Position numbers and translations under genes: made by a program
Part shown: positions 50,415 through 59,425 of the stretch, in pieces
Position numbering within the stretch: position 1 is the first letter of the stretch
Layout: the number at the start of each line of letters is the position of its first letter
The notes under the pieces: generated by a model
Seen by the model: only the letters and a program-made list of their open reading frames with translations
Databases searched by the model: none
What the model was told of the DNA's origin: nothing
Assembly (NCBI RefSeq): GCF_014489635.1
Contig: NZ_CP060828.1
Coordinates: forward strand, 6,408,001-6,472,000
Direction: 5' to 3'
Source: Streptomyces roseirectus
Lineage (GTDB): Bacteria; Actinomycetota; Actinomycetes; Streptomycetales; Streptomycetaceae
Length of the DNA: 64,000 nt

Positions 50415-51170
50415 TCAGCTCAGCAGTCCCGTGTGCAGCGGCTCGTGGGGGTGGACGTGGTCGTGACCGGGCAGGGCATGCTGGCCGACCGCCTGCGGGG
50501 GCGGGCCGTCGTGCAGGACGCAGCCGTCGCGCAGGACGACGGCCCGGTCGATCAGCGGCTCCAGGGGGCCGAGTTCGTGCAGGACGAGCAGGACCGTCGT
50601 CCCCGCCGCTACCTGGTCCTTGAGGGTCCGGGCCAGCACTTCCTGGCTCGCCAGGTCGACGCCCGCCATCGGCTCGTCCATGATCAGCAGCTCGGGCTCG
50701 GAGGCGAGGGCGCGGGCGATGAGGACGCGCTGGTGCTGGCCGCCCGACAACGCGTCCACGTTGTCCTTGGAACGATCGGCCATGCCGACGAGTTCCAGGG
50801 CCCGCCGCACGGCCGCGTGGTCGGCCTTGCGCAGCACGCCGAAGCGGGCGCGGGAGAGGCGGCCGGAGGAGACGACCTCGGTGACCGTCGCCGGGACGCC
50901 CCCGGCGGCGGTGGTGCGCTGCGGGACGTAGCCGACGCGTGACCAGTCGCGGAACCGCTTGCGGGGCGTGCCGAACAGCTCGATCTCCCCGTCACTGAGC
51001 GGTACCTGGCCGATCACGCTGCGGATCGCCGTCGACTTGCCGGAGCCGTTGGCGCCGAGCAGCGCGACGACCTCACCGCGCCGCACGGTGAGGTCGATCC
51101 CGCGGAGGACGGGCCGCGAGCCCAGCTCGGCGCGGACGCCGCGCAGGGATATGACGGGCTCGGTGCTCAT
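50415..51170 (-). CDS. znuC: Zinc ABC transporter ATPase ZnuC
   Basis: 251 residues: Walker A GANGSGKS, Q-loop VGYVPQR, signature LSGGQHQR, Walker B LLIMDEP, H-loop VLHELG. The C-terminus is His-rich (HALPGHDHVHPHEPLH), fitting zinc handling. The chosen ATG 51170 (MSTEPVISLRG) has GGAGG five bases upstream; four further codons upstream are possible. 24 bp after znuA. Confidence 0.94.
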   Translation of the reverse strand: MSTEPVISLRGVRAELGSRPVLRGIDLTVRRGEVVALLGANGSGKSTAIRSVIGQVPLSDGEIELFGTPRKRFRDWSRVGYVPQRTTAAGGVPATVTEVVSSGRLSRARFGVLRKADHAAVRRALELVGMADRSKDNVDALSGGQHQRVLIARALASEPELLIMDEPMAGVDLASQEVLARTLKDQVAAGTTVLLVLHELGPLEPLIDRAVVLRDGCVLHDGPPPQAVGQHALPGHDHVHPHEPLHTGLLS

Positions 51171-51194
51171 GCCGTCCTCCAAGTCACTTCGGGC

Positions 51195-52154
51195 TCACTT
51201 TGTTCCCAGGGCGGTCTGGAGCGCCTTGAGGTTGGCTTCCTGGACCGTGAAGTAGTCCGTGCCGCGGGACTTCTCGGTGATGCCCTCGATCGGGTCGAGG
51301 ACGTCCGTCTTCAGCTTCGCGTCCGAGGCGATGGTCTTCGCGGTCTTGTCGCTGACCAGCGTCTCGTAGAACACGGTCGTGACGCCGTCGGCCTTGGCCA
51401 TCTTCTCAAGGTCCTTCACGCGCGCGGCGCTGGGCTCCGACTCGGGGTCGAGGCCGTTGATGGCCTCCTCGGTCAGGCCGTAGCGCTCGGCGAGGTAGCC
51501 GAAGGCGGCGTGGGTGGTGATGAAGACCTTCGTCTTCGTGTTCGCGAGGCCCGCCTTGAACTTGGCGTCGAGCGCGTTCAACTTGGTGACCAGCGCCGCG
51601 GTGTTCTTCTTGTAGTCGGCCGCGTGGTCCGGGTCGGTCTTCTCCAGGGCGCTGCCGACGCCCTGCGCGACCTGCGCGTAGCGGACCGGGTCGAGCCAGA
51701 TGTGCGGGTCCAGGCCCTCGAGTTCGTCGTTGTGCTCGTGGTCGGCCTCGGCCGCGTGGCCGCCGACCTCGTTGCCGTGCTTCTCCAGCGAGGTGAGGGA
51801 GGCGGCGTCGATCTTCGTCTTGACGGACGACTGCTTGACGGCCGCGTCGACCGACGGCTGGAGGTTCTTCAGGTAGACGATCGCGTCGGCCTTCTCCAGG
51901 CTCGCCGTCTGCTTGGCGCTGATCTCCAGGTCGTGCGGCTCCTGGCCGGGCTCGGTCAGGCTGGTCACGCTGACGTGGGCGCCGCCGATCTGCTCGGCGA
52001 GGAAGGCCATCGGGTAGAACGACGCGACGACGTCCAGCTTGCCGTCGCCCTTGTCCGCGGCGGCGCTGTCGGAGGAGCAGCCGGTGAGGGCGGCCAGGGA
52101 GAGGGCGCCCGCCGCCGCGAGAGCGGTGCCCGATATGAGTCGTCGTACGTTCAT
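51195..52154 (-). CDS. znuA: Zinc ABC transporter substrate-binding lipoprotein ZnuA
   Basis: 319-residue cluster A-I metal-binding lipoprotein: lipobox LTGC (Cys about 26), first zinc His in GQEPHDLE, a His/acid-rich loop (HGNEVGGHAAEADHEHND), then LDPHIWLDP, TTHAAFGYLAERYG and ETLVSDK. All ligands are present. The ATG 52154 lies exactly at the end of a Zur box, with no Shine-Dalgarno visible, so the transcript is probably leaderless. Alternatives MAF... (52163) or TTG 52172 would overlap the operator. Confidence 0.93.
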   Translation of the reverse strand: MNVRRLISGTALAAAGALSLAALTGCSSDSAAADKGDGKLDVVASFYPMAFLAEQIGGAHVSVTSLTEPGQEPHDLEISAKQTASLEKADAIVYLKNLQPSVDAAVKQSSVKTKIDAASLTSLEKHGNEVGGHAAEADHEHNDELEGLDPHIWLDPVRYAQVAQGVGSALEKTDPDHAADYKKNTAALVTKLNALDAKFKAGLANTKTKVFITTHAAFGYLAERYGLTEEAINGLDPESEPSAARVKDLEKMAKADGVTTVFYETLVSDKTAKTIASDAKLKTDVLDPIEGITEKSRGTDYFTVQEANLKALQTALGTK

Positions 52155-52168
52155 GAAAGCCATTTTCA
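52154..52168 (-). promoter_or_regulatory. Zur box 1 (znuA)
   Basis: TGAAAATGGCTTTCA on the znuA strand, a 15-bp 7-1-7 palindrome (five of seven arm pairs) fitting the streptomycete Zur consensus TGaNAAtgaTTttCA. It abuts the znuA ATG. Confidence 0.75.
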
Positions 52169-52175
52169 ACAAATA

Positions 52176-52190
52176 TGGAAACCGTTGTCA
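52176..52190 (-). promoter_or_regulatory. Zur box 2 (znuA)
   Basis: TGACAACGGTTTCCA on the znuA strand, five of seven arm pairs complementary. Its centre is 22 bp (two helical turns) from box 1. TTGACA (52192-52187) at its edge is a good -35 hexamer. Confidence 0.7.
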
Positions 52191-52362
52191 ACAAGCGTTC
52201 GGAAAGGCCAGGTGACGGGTTCGATTTGTAGGTGGGGGAGTCTGCGCCGGTACCCTGAGGGTTCGCTCCGAAGCGGCGCTCTGAAGCAGGTCCCTTGGCT
52301 TCACGCGCGAGCGTTTTCGCTTCGTCGTCCGTCGTCGTTACCGTCGTTATGAAGAGAGCACC

Positions 52363-53745
<1,383 letters not shown>

Positions 53746-53763
53746 CGCTCCGCACCGCACCGT

Positions 53764-53796
53764 ACGCCGGGTCCCTGTCGGTCGGGGGCCCGGCGT
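53764..53796 (+). terminator. Terminator after glyS
   Basis: acgccggg (53764-53771) pairs with cccggcgt (53789-53796), extended inward by a T-G pair and CCC/GGG, giving a 12-bp stem with a 9-nt loop. 18 bp after the glyS stop. Confidence 0.85.
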
Positions 53797-54035
53797 CACT
53801 GTGTGTGGTGGGACGGGGTGGACGGGGCCTGTCGACGGGAAGGGCGGTCAGGTTGCCGGCCGGCCCGCACGGTCGCCGTCGCCGTCGCCGTGCCGTCGGT
53901 GAGCAGCTTGCCCACGGCCGCCTGTTCCACGCGGCCGTGGGCAGACGCGAGGCGCCCCAGGCGGTACAAGTGGGCGCCGAGGCGCCATGTCGGCGGGGGC
54001 GGACGCCGGTGCCTCTGCTTCCACCGGATCCGCAC
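53796..54035 (-). CDS. Small hypothetical protein (uncertain)
   Basis: 79 codons from a GTG: basic N-terminus (MRIRWKQRHRRPPPPTWRLG), then a helix-like part (AHLYRLGRLASAHGRVEQ) and a Thr/Ala/Pro tail. Third codon positions are mostly G/C, as in real genes here, and the middle part looks protein-like. No family is recognised and no strong ribosome site is seen. It fills the 318-bp gap between glyS and the exporter gene. It could be spurious. Confidence 0.35.
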   Translation of the reverse strand: MRIRWKQRHRRPPPPTWRLGAHLYRLGRLASAHGRVEQAAVGKLLTDGTATATATVRAGRQPDRPSRRQAPSTPSHHTQ

Positions 54036-54063
54036 TCATCCGCGCACCGTCACCCCCCCATGC

Positions 54064-55509
54064 TCACCCCACGCCCGCCCCCACCCCTCGGACCTCCGGT
54101 GCCCGCAGGCGTTCGGCGGTTCGCTCCGCCGTCTTCCGGGCCCAGCGGCCGCTGGTGACGGTGCCCAGGATGAGGACGGCGAGGCCGCAGGTGACGATGA
54201 TCCACCAGCCGGGGGTGGCGGCGGAGGAGAAGGTGGCGCGGTAGGCGGTGGGGGTGATGCCGGCCGCGAGGACGGCGCCGACGACCGCGACGCCCAGGGT
54301 CTGGCCGAGTTGGCGGCTCGTGGAGGCGACGGCCGCGGCGACGCCCGCCTGGGCGCGGGGCATGCCGGAGACGGCCGTGTTGGTGATGGGCGCGTTGACG
54401 AAGCCGAAGCCGATGCCGAAGAGGAGGTAGCCGAGGAAACGGCCGGCGGCCGAGGTCTCGGCGTGGAAGGCGGCGAAGAGGAGGGCCCCGGAGGTCATGG
54501 CGACCCCGGCGATGAGGAGGGGGACGCGGGGACCGCGACTGCCGACGAGCCGCCCGGAGATCGGCGCGCACAGGAACGTCGGCACCGCCATCGGCAGCAT
54601 CCACAGCCCCGCGTGGAGCGCGCTGAGCCCCTGGACGTTCTGGAGGTACAGCGTCGACAGGAACAGGAACCCGGCGAGCGCGGCGAACGCGCTGATGGCG
54701 ATCACGGTCGCCCCGCTGAACGGCGCGGACCGGAAGAACCGCAGGTCGATGAGGGGATCGGCGCGCCGGGGCTCGTACCACAGCAGCCCGGCGAGCGCGG
54801 CGGCGGCGAGGACGGCGAACGGCACGCTGGTCCCGGCCCCCGACACCGGCGCCTCGATGATCGCGTAGGTGAGCGCCCCGAACAGCACGATCACCAGCGC
54901 CTGCCCGACGGGGTCCGGCCGCCGCGCCCGCTCCGCCCGCGACTCGGGCACGAACCGCAGCGTCAGCAGCACCGCCGCGAGCCCCACGGGGAGGTTCAGC
55001 CAGAAGATCGCCCGCCATCCCACCGAGTCGACGAGCAGCCCGCCGACCAGCGGCCCGGCGGCCATGGATATCCCGACGACCGCGCCCCACACACCGATCG
55101 CCCGCGCCCGCTCACGCGCGTCGGTGAACGTGTTGGTGATGATCGACATGGCGACGGGGTTGAGCATCGACCCGCCCACGGCCTGGATCATCCGCGCCAC
55201 GATGAGCAGGTCGAGGCTCGGCGCGAGGGAGCAGAGCAGGGAGCCGAGCGAGAAGACCACGAGCCCGGTCATGAACACCTTGCGCCGCCCGATCCGGTCG
55301 GCGGTCGACCCCGCGAGCATCAGCAGCGACGCGAGGACGAGCGTGTACGCGTCGATCGTCCACTGGAGCCCCGCCGTACTCGCGTCCAGATCGCGCTGCA
55401 TCGCGGGCAGGGCCACGTTCAGCACAGTGTTGTCCAGGCTCACGATCAGCAGGCTCATACAGCAGATCGCGAGCACGAGCAGTCGACGGCGATGGCTCAG
55501 CTCCGGCAT
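54064..55509 (-). CDS. DHA2-type MFS multidrug exporter
   Basis: 481 residues with 14 membrane helices: LLVLAICCMSLLIVSLDNTV LNVALPAMQRDL gives the DHA2 opening motif (LDxTVVNVALP), GSTADRIGRRKVF the inter-helix loop 2-3, and GPLVGGLLVD motif C of antiporters. Close to EmrB/QacA-like drug:H+ antiporters; substrate unknown. ATG 55509 (MPELSHRRR); a GTG three codons upstream is possible. No regulator gene is adjacent. Confidence 0.88.
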   Translation of the reverse strand: MPELSHRRRLLVLAICCMSLLIVSLDNTVLNVALPAMQRDLDASTAGLQWTIDAYTLVLASLLMLAGSTADRIGRRKVFMTGLVVFSLGSLLCSLAPSLDLLIVARMIQAVGGSMLNPVAMSIITNTFTDARERARAIGVWGAVVGISMAAGPLVGGLLVDSVGWRAIFWLNLPVGLAAVLLTLRFVPESRAERARRPDPVGQALVIVLFGALTYAIIEAPVSGAGTSVPFAVLAAAALAGLLWYEPRRADPLIDLRFFRSAPFSGATVIAISAFAALAGFLFLSTLYLQNVQGLSALHAGLWMLPMAVPTFLCAPISGRLVGSRGPRVPLLIAGVAMTSGALLFAAFHAETSAAGRFLGYLLFGIGFGFVNAPITNTAVSGMPRAQAGVAAAVASTSRQLGQTLGVAVVGAVLAAGITPTAYRATFSSAATPGWWIIVTCGLAVLILGTVTSGRWARKTAERTAERLRAPEVRGVGAGVG

Positions 55510-55615
55510 GCCCACCACTGTACGCCCGAATCGATAGTGCGTCTAACTAATGACCGATACAAGATCCCGCGCTTCACCCGTTCGGCCCACTCGTCGCATG
55601 CGCGACAATGGGGGA

Positions 55616-56758
55616 ATGTCCACGACCGCCGCGCCCCTCCAGATCGGCCCGCACACCGTCCAGCCGCCCGTCGTCCTGGCGCCCATGGCCGGTATCACCA
55701 ACGCGCCCTTCCGCACCCTCTGCCGAGAGTTCAGCGGCGGAAAGGGCCTGTTCGTGAGCGAGATGATCACTACGCGCGCACTGGTCGAGCGCAACGAGAA
55801 GACCATGCAGCTCATCCGCTTCGACGCGACCGAGACGCCCCGCTCGATCCAGCTCTACGGCGTCGACCCGGCGACCGTCGGCAAGGCCGTCCGCATGATC
55901 GCGGACGAGGACCTGGCCGACCACATCGACCTGAACTTCGGCTGCCCCGTCCCGAAGGTCACCCGCAAGGGCGGCGGCTCGGCCCTCCCCTACAAGCGCA
56001 ACCTCCTGCGCGCGATCCTCCGCGAGGCCGTCTCCGGCGCCGGGGACCTGCCCGTCACCATGAAGATGCGCAAGGGCATCGACGACGACCACATCACCTA
56101 CCTCGACGCCGGCCGCATCGCCGTCGAGGAGGGCGTGACGTCGATCGCCCTGCACGGCCGCACCGCCGCCCAGCACTACGGCGGCACCGCCGACTGGGAC
56201 GCCATCGCCCGCCTCAAGGAACACGTCCCCGAGATCCCCGTCCTCGGCAACGGCGACATCTGGTCCGCCGAGGACGCGCTGCGGATGGTCCGCGAGACCG
56301 GCTGCGACGGCGTCGTCGTCGGCCGTGGCTGCCTGGGCCGCCCGTGGCTCTTCGCGGACCTCGTCGCCGCCTTCGAGGGCCGCCTGGACGACATCGCGCG
56401 ACCGGCCCTGCGCGAGGTCGCCGACATCATGGTCCGCCACGCCGCCCTCCTCGGCGAATGGCTCGGCGACGAGTCCAAGGGCGTCATCGACTTCCGCAAG
56501 CACGTCGCCTGGTACCTCAAGGGCTTCGCCGTCGGCAGCGAGATGCGCAAGCGTCTCGCGATCACCTCCTCCCTGTCCGAACTCCGCGCGGGCCTCGACG
56601 AGTTGGACCTCGACCAGCCGTGGCCGACCGGCGCGGACGGCCCTCGCGGCCGCACCTCCGGCAACAACCGCGTCGTCCTCCCCGACGGCTGGCTCAAGGA
56701 CCCCTACGACTGCGCGGGCATCAGCGAGGACGCGGAACTGGACACGTCGGGGGGCTGA
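55616..56758 (+). CDS. dusB: tRNA-dihydrouridine synthase (DusB family)
   Basis: FMN-dependent reduction of uridine in tRNA. 380 residues: PVVLAPMAGITNAPFRTLCRE at the barrel start, catalytic Cys in LNFGCPVPKVTRKG, GRTAAQHYGGTADWDAI, and GNGDIWSAEDALRM. ATG 55616 is chosen; gacaat-ggggga stands right before it, like the gagaat-gggggt before era, suggesting a leaderless or near-leaderless mRNA. An in-frame ATG at 55550 would add 22 residues without similarity. Confidence 0.93.
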   Translation: MSTTAAPLQIGPHTVQPPVVLAPMAGITNAPFRTLCREFSGGKGLFVSEMITTRALVERNEKTMQLIRFDATETPRSIQLYGVDPATVGKAVRMIADEDLADHIDLNFGCPVPKVTRKGGGSALPYKRNLLRAILREAVSGAGDLPVTMKMRKGIDDDHITYLDAGRIAVEEGVTSIALHGRTAAQHYGGTADWDAIARLKEHVPEIPVLGNGDIWSAEDALRMVRETGCDGVVVGRGCLGRPWLFADLVAAFEGRLDDIARPALREVADIMVRHAALLGEWLGDESKGVIDFRKHVAWYLKGFAVGSEMRKRLAITSSLSELRAGLDELDLDQPWPTGADGPRGRTSGNNRVVLPDGWLKDPYDCAGISEDAELDTSGG

Positions 56759-56804
56759 ACACGCGTTCTCGACACCGGCCGGGGCCGGACACACACTGGC
56801 CGGT

Positions 56805-57332
56805 GTGGACAGTGCGGTGTGGGTCGCGGCTCTGACCGGGGGAACGGCGGTGCTGGCGGGGTGGGTCACCACCTTGGGCAACGTCCGCGCGGCCCGGGTC
56901 CAGGCGGAGGAGTCCGCGCGAGCCCAACAGGTCGGCAGGGTGCGGGAGTTGCGCCGGGAGGCGTATCTGGAGCTGATGCGGCGCTCGCACGAGATGAGCG
57001 AGCTCTACTGGAAGGTCGGCGAGGTCCGCTACGAACCCACCGACCCCGCAAGCTTTCTGACGCGCATTCAGCAACTGCGCGTCGAGGCGCGCGAGGCGTA
57101 CGACCCCCTCATGCACAGCGTGCGCGTCATCGCGTTGGAGGGGCCCGACCGGCTCGCCGAACTGGCCAAGGCCGTGCTCGCGGCGGCTGCCCTCACCAAC
57201 GGTTCACTCGCGGAGGTCCACCGCAGCGGGGCCGGGGCGTTCGCGCGCTTCGACGCGGCCATGGAAGCCTACGGGCTCTCCCTGGCCGCGTTCGTGGAGG
57301 CGGCGCGTGACGCGATGAACGAGCCGTTGTGA
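56805..57332 (+). CDS. Hypothetical protein with N-terminal membrane helix
   Basis: 175 residues from GTG 56805: a short hydrophobic helix (VWVAALTGGTAVLAGWVTT) then a mostly helical, charged domain (RAARVQAEESARAQQVGRVR; YLELMRRSHEMSELYW; FLTRIQQLRVEAREAYDPLM). No named domain recognised; this layout of one membrane segment plus helical cytoplasmic domain is common in Streptomyces hypotheticals. It ends 4 bp from the convergent sulfatase gene. No ribosome site; CACACT seven bases before the start may be a -10 for a leaderless transcript. Confidence 0.7.
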   Translation: MDSAVWVAALTGGTAVLAGWVTTLGNVRAARVQAEESARAQQVGRVRELRREAYLELMRRSHEMSELYWKVGEVRYEPTDPASFLTRIQQLRVEAREAYDPLMHSVRVIALEGPDRLAELAKAVLAAAALTNGSLAEVHRSGAGAFARFDAAMEAYGLSLAAFVEAARDAMNEPL

Positions 57333-57336
57333 GACG

Positions 57337-59208
57337 TCAGTCGCTCTTCGGGTGCGGGGTCGAGCCGTAGGCCGTGAGGAAGCGGTCGCGGAACTGGTCC
57401 ATCTTCCAGACGGGGGCGTCGTGGGCGGGCTTGAGACCGTCCGTCCAGTTCCAACCGGCCACCTTCTCCAGGACCTTGGGGTCCTTGGCGACGATGGAGA
57501 CGGGGACGTCGCGGTTGGCGTTGACGCCGCTGACCCTGGCGTTGGGCTGGTGGTCGCCGAGGAAGACGAGGACGGTGTCGTCGTCGGCGTAGCGCTCCAT
57601 CCACTGGGTGAGCGCGGTCACCGAGTACTGGATCGACTTGCCGTACTCCGTACGGGCCTTGGTGTCGTCGTTGTAGACCTCGGAGGACTTCAGGCCCTCC
57701 TTCTGGATCTCGTGGAAGACCGAACCGTCGCCCACGTCCGCCCAGTCGACCATCTTCGGGATCGGCGCCCACGGCATGTGACTGGACGTCAGGATGATCT
57801 CGGCCATCAGCGGCTTGTCGCGCTTCTTGCCGTGCTCCAGGCGTTGGTAGGACTCCAGCGCGTACTGGTCCGGCATCGTCGACCAGCTGAACTTCGGCCC
57901 CTTGTAACCCATTTGGAAGGCGTTGTAGACCGTGTCGAGCCCGTAGTACTTCTGCTCGGGCCAGCTCTTCTGCACCCCGGGCATGATGCCGACGGTGTCC
58001 CAGGCGCCGGTCTTCTGGAACGCCTTGGTGAGAGAGAGGTGGTCGCTGGCCATCACCGTGCGGTACCGCTGCTGGTTGTCGATCCACAGCCCCGACATGG
58101 TCGTCGAGTGCCCGAACCAGCTCCCGCCGCCGTACGTCGACGACGTCAACCACCCGCTCTTGGCGTGGAATCCGAGCTTCGCCAGCGCCGCCGTGCTCTC
58201 CGTGAGCGTCTTGCCGACGCCCGGCGCGATGACCGGGTCCTCGATCGCGCTGCGGCCGTAGCTCTCGATGAACGTGAACAGCATGTCCTTGCCCCGCAGG
58301 TCCGGAACGAGCTGCGCCGGGGGCGTGTTGCCGAACCTGTCGTTCTTCGCGACCTTCGCGAACGCGGCCTCGTCCTTCAACGTCGCCTGGACCTGCCGCC
58401 GTTGGGAGTTCAGCGCGTTCGCGGCCCGGTACGAGGCGAACGGGATCCCGGCGACGTTCACCGTGAGGATCGTGCACGTGATCCACGCCGTCCCCACCAA
58501 CAGCGTTCCCCGCGTGGCCCGTTGGACGTCCCGGCCGAGGATGTTCCCGATCCGGATCAGCGCCCCGACCATCCCCGCGAACAGCAGCACGACGAGGACG
58601 ACCAGGCCGATCGCGAGCGCGTTCGCCGCCGTCCTCCCGGACGAGTCCGCCACGTACGACTTCGCGTCGTCCAGCAACTCCCAGTCCAGCACGGGGTTGA
58701 AGCTCCGCCCGAGGTAGTCCCGGTAGCCCATCTCCAGGCCGTTCACCACGGTCAGCGCGGCCAGTCCGATACCGCCGACGATCGCGAACACGAGCCGGGG
58801 GCGCCTGGGCAGCGCGATCAGCAGCGCGGCGGTGACGATGGCCTCGCCGGGGAGCCGCAGGAACGTGCTCAGCTTGAACGTCGAGACGGGTACGGGCAGC
58901 AGGAACGCGGCGTAGACCAGTGCCACGGACAGTACGGTTCCGGTCCACCACACGATCCGCGCGGCGACGGGGTACCGCTCACGCCAGGCCCGGAGCCGGG
59001 CGAAGCGTGTGCCGGGCGGCGTGCTCTCGGCGTCTCCTTCGACCGTCTCAGCTGCCTCAGCCGTCTTGGGTGTCTCGACCGTCTCGGCCGCCTTCTCCGC
59101 CTCGGTACTCACGGCGTCCACCGTATCCGCGCCGAGGTCGGCGGCATCCCCCGCACCCTCGGGTGGGGTCGGTTCCGGCTGTTGGCGTGAGCGTGTGGAG
59201 ACAGGCAC
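57337..59208 (-). CDS. Membrane sulfatase-family (LtaS-like) protein
   Basis: 623 residues: a Glu/Thr/Ala-rich cytoplasmic N-terminus (VSTEAEKAAETVETPKTAEA), about five membrane helices (VAARIVWWTGTVLSVALVYAA; LFAGMVGALIRIGNIL; LLVGTAWITCTILTVNVAG), and an extracellular alkaline-phosphatase-superfamily domain (LFTFIESYGRSAIEDPVI, WFGHSTTMSGLWIDNQQ, LVFLGDHQPNARVSG). Such proteins transfer or hydrolyse phospho- or sulfo-groups on cell-surface polymers; the exact substrate is unknown. GTG 59208 has GAAGGA seven bases upstream. Confidence 0.85.
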   Translation of the reverse strand: MPVSTRSRQQPEPTPPEGAGDAADLGADTVDAVSTEAEKAAETVETPKTAEAAETVEGDAESTPPGTRFARLRAWRERYPVAARIVWWTGTVLSVALVYAAFLLPVPVSTFKLSTFLRLPGEAIVTAALLIALPRRPRLVFAIVGGIGLAALTVVNGLEMGYRDYLGRSFNPVLDWELLDDAKSYVADSSGRTAANALAIGLVVLVVLLFAGMVGALIRIGNILGRDVQRATRGTLLVGTAWITCTILTVNVAGIPFASYRAANALNSQRRQVQATLKDEAAFAKVAKNDRFGNTPPAQLVPDLRGKDMLFTFIESYGRSAIEDPVIAPGVGKTLTESTAALAKLGFHAKSGWLTSSTYGGGSWFGHSTTMSGLWIDNQQRYRTVMASDHLSLTKAFQKTGAWDTVGIMPGVQKSWPEQKYYGLDTVYNAFQMGYKGPKFSWSTMPDQYALESYQRLEHGKKRDKPLMAEIILTSSHMPWAPIPKMVDWADVGDGSVFHEIQKEGLKSSEVYNDDTKARTEYGKSIQYSVTALTQWMERYADDDTVLVFLGDHQPNARVSGVNANRDVPVSIVAKDPKVLEKVAGWNWTDGLKPAHDAPVWKMDQFRDRFLTAYGSTPHPKSD

Positions 59209-59380
59209 CCGAAGGTCCTTCCGTACGAAGCTGTGGCCCAGGAGGGCGGCGGACCCGGTGTGGAGGTCCGGGTCCGCCACCATTTCGTACGGGCTGCTCC
59301 CGGGGTGTGTTCAGCCGCCGGGGGCAGAAACAGGCAAACGCAGGGCAAATGGCGAACCAAGGGGTGAACGATGTGCCCTC

Positions 59381-59425
59381 AGGGTTCTACGGGTACTACA
59401 GGGGTTCTCCGGGTACTACGCCCCT
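59381..59425. repeat. GGTACTACG-type repeats after the glycoside-hydrolase operon
   Basis: ggttctacgggtactacagg followed by ggttctccgggtactacg: four degenerate nonamers at the 3' end of the debranching-enzyme gene. Confidence 0.7.

Noticed and set aside
52191..52362. T-box or glycine riboswitch before glyS
   Set aside because: No T-box sequence (TGGNACCGCG-type) or specifier stem could be found; only a weak promoter pair is visible.
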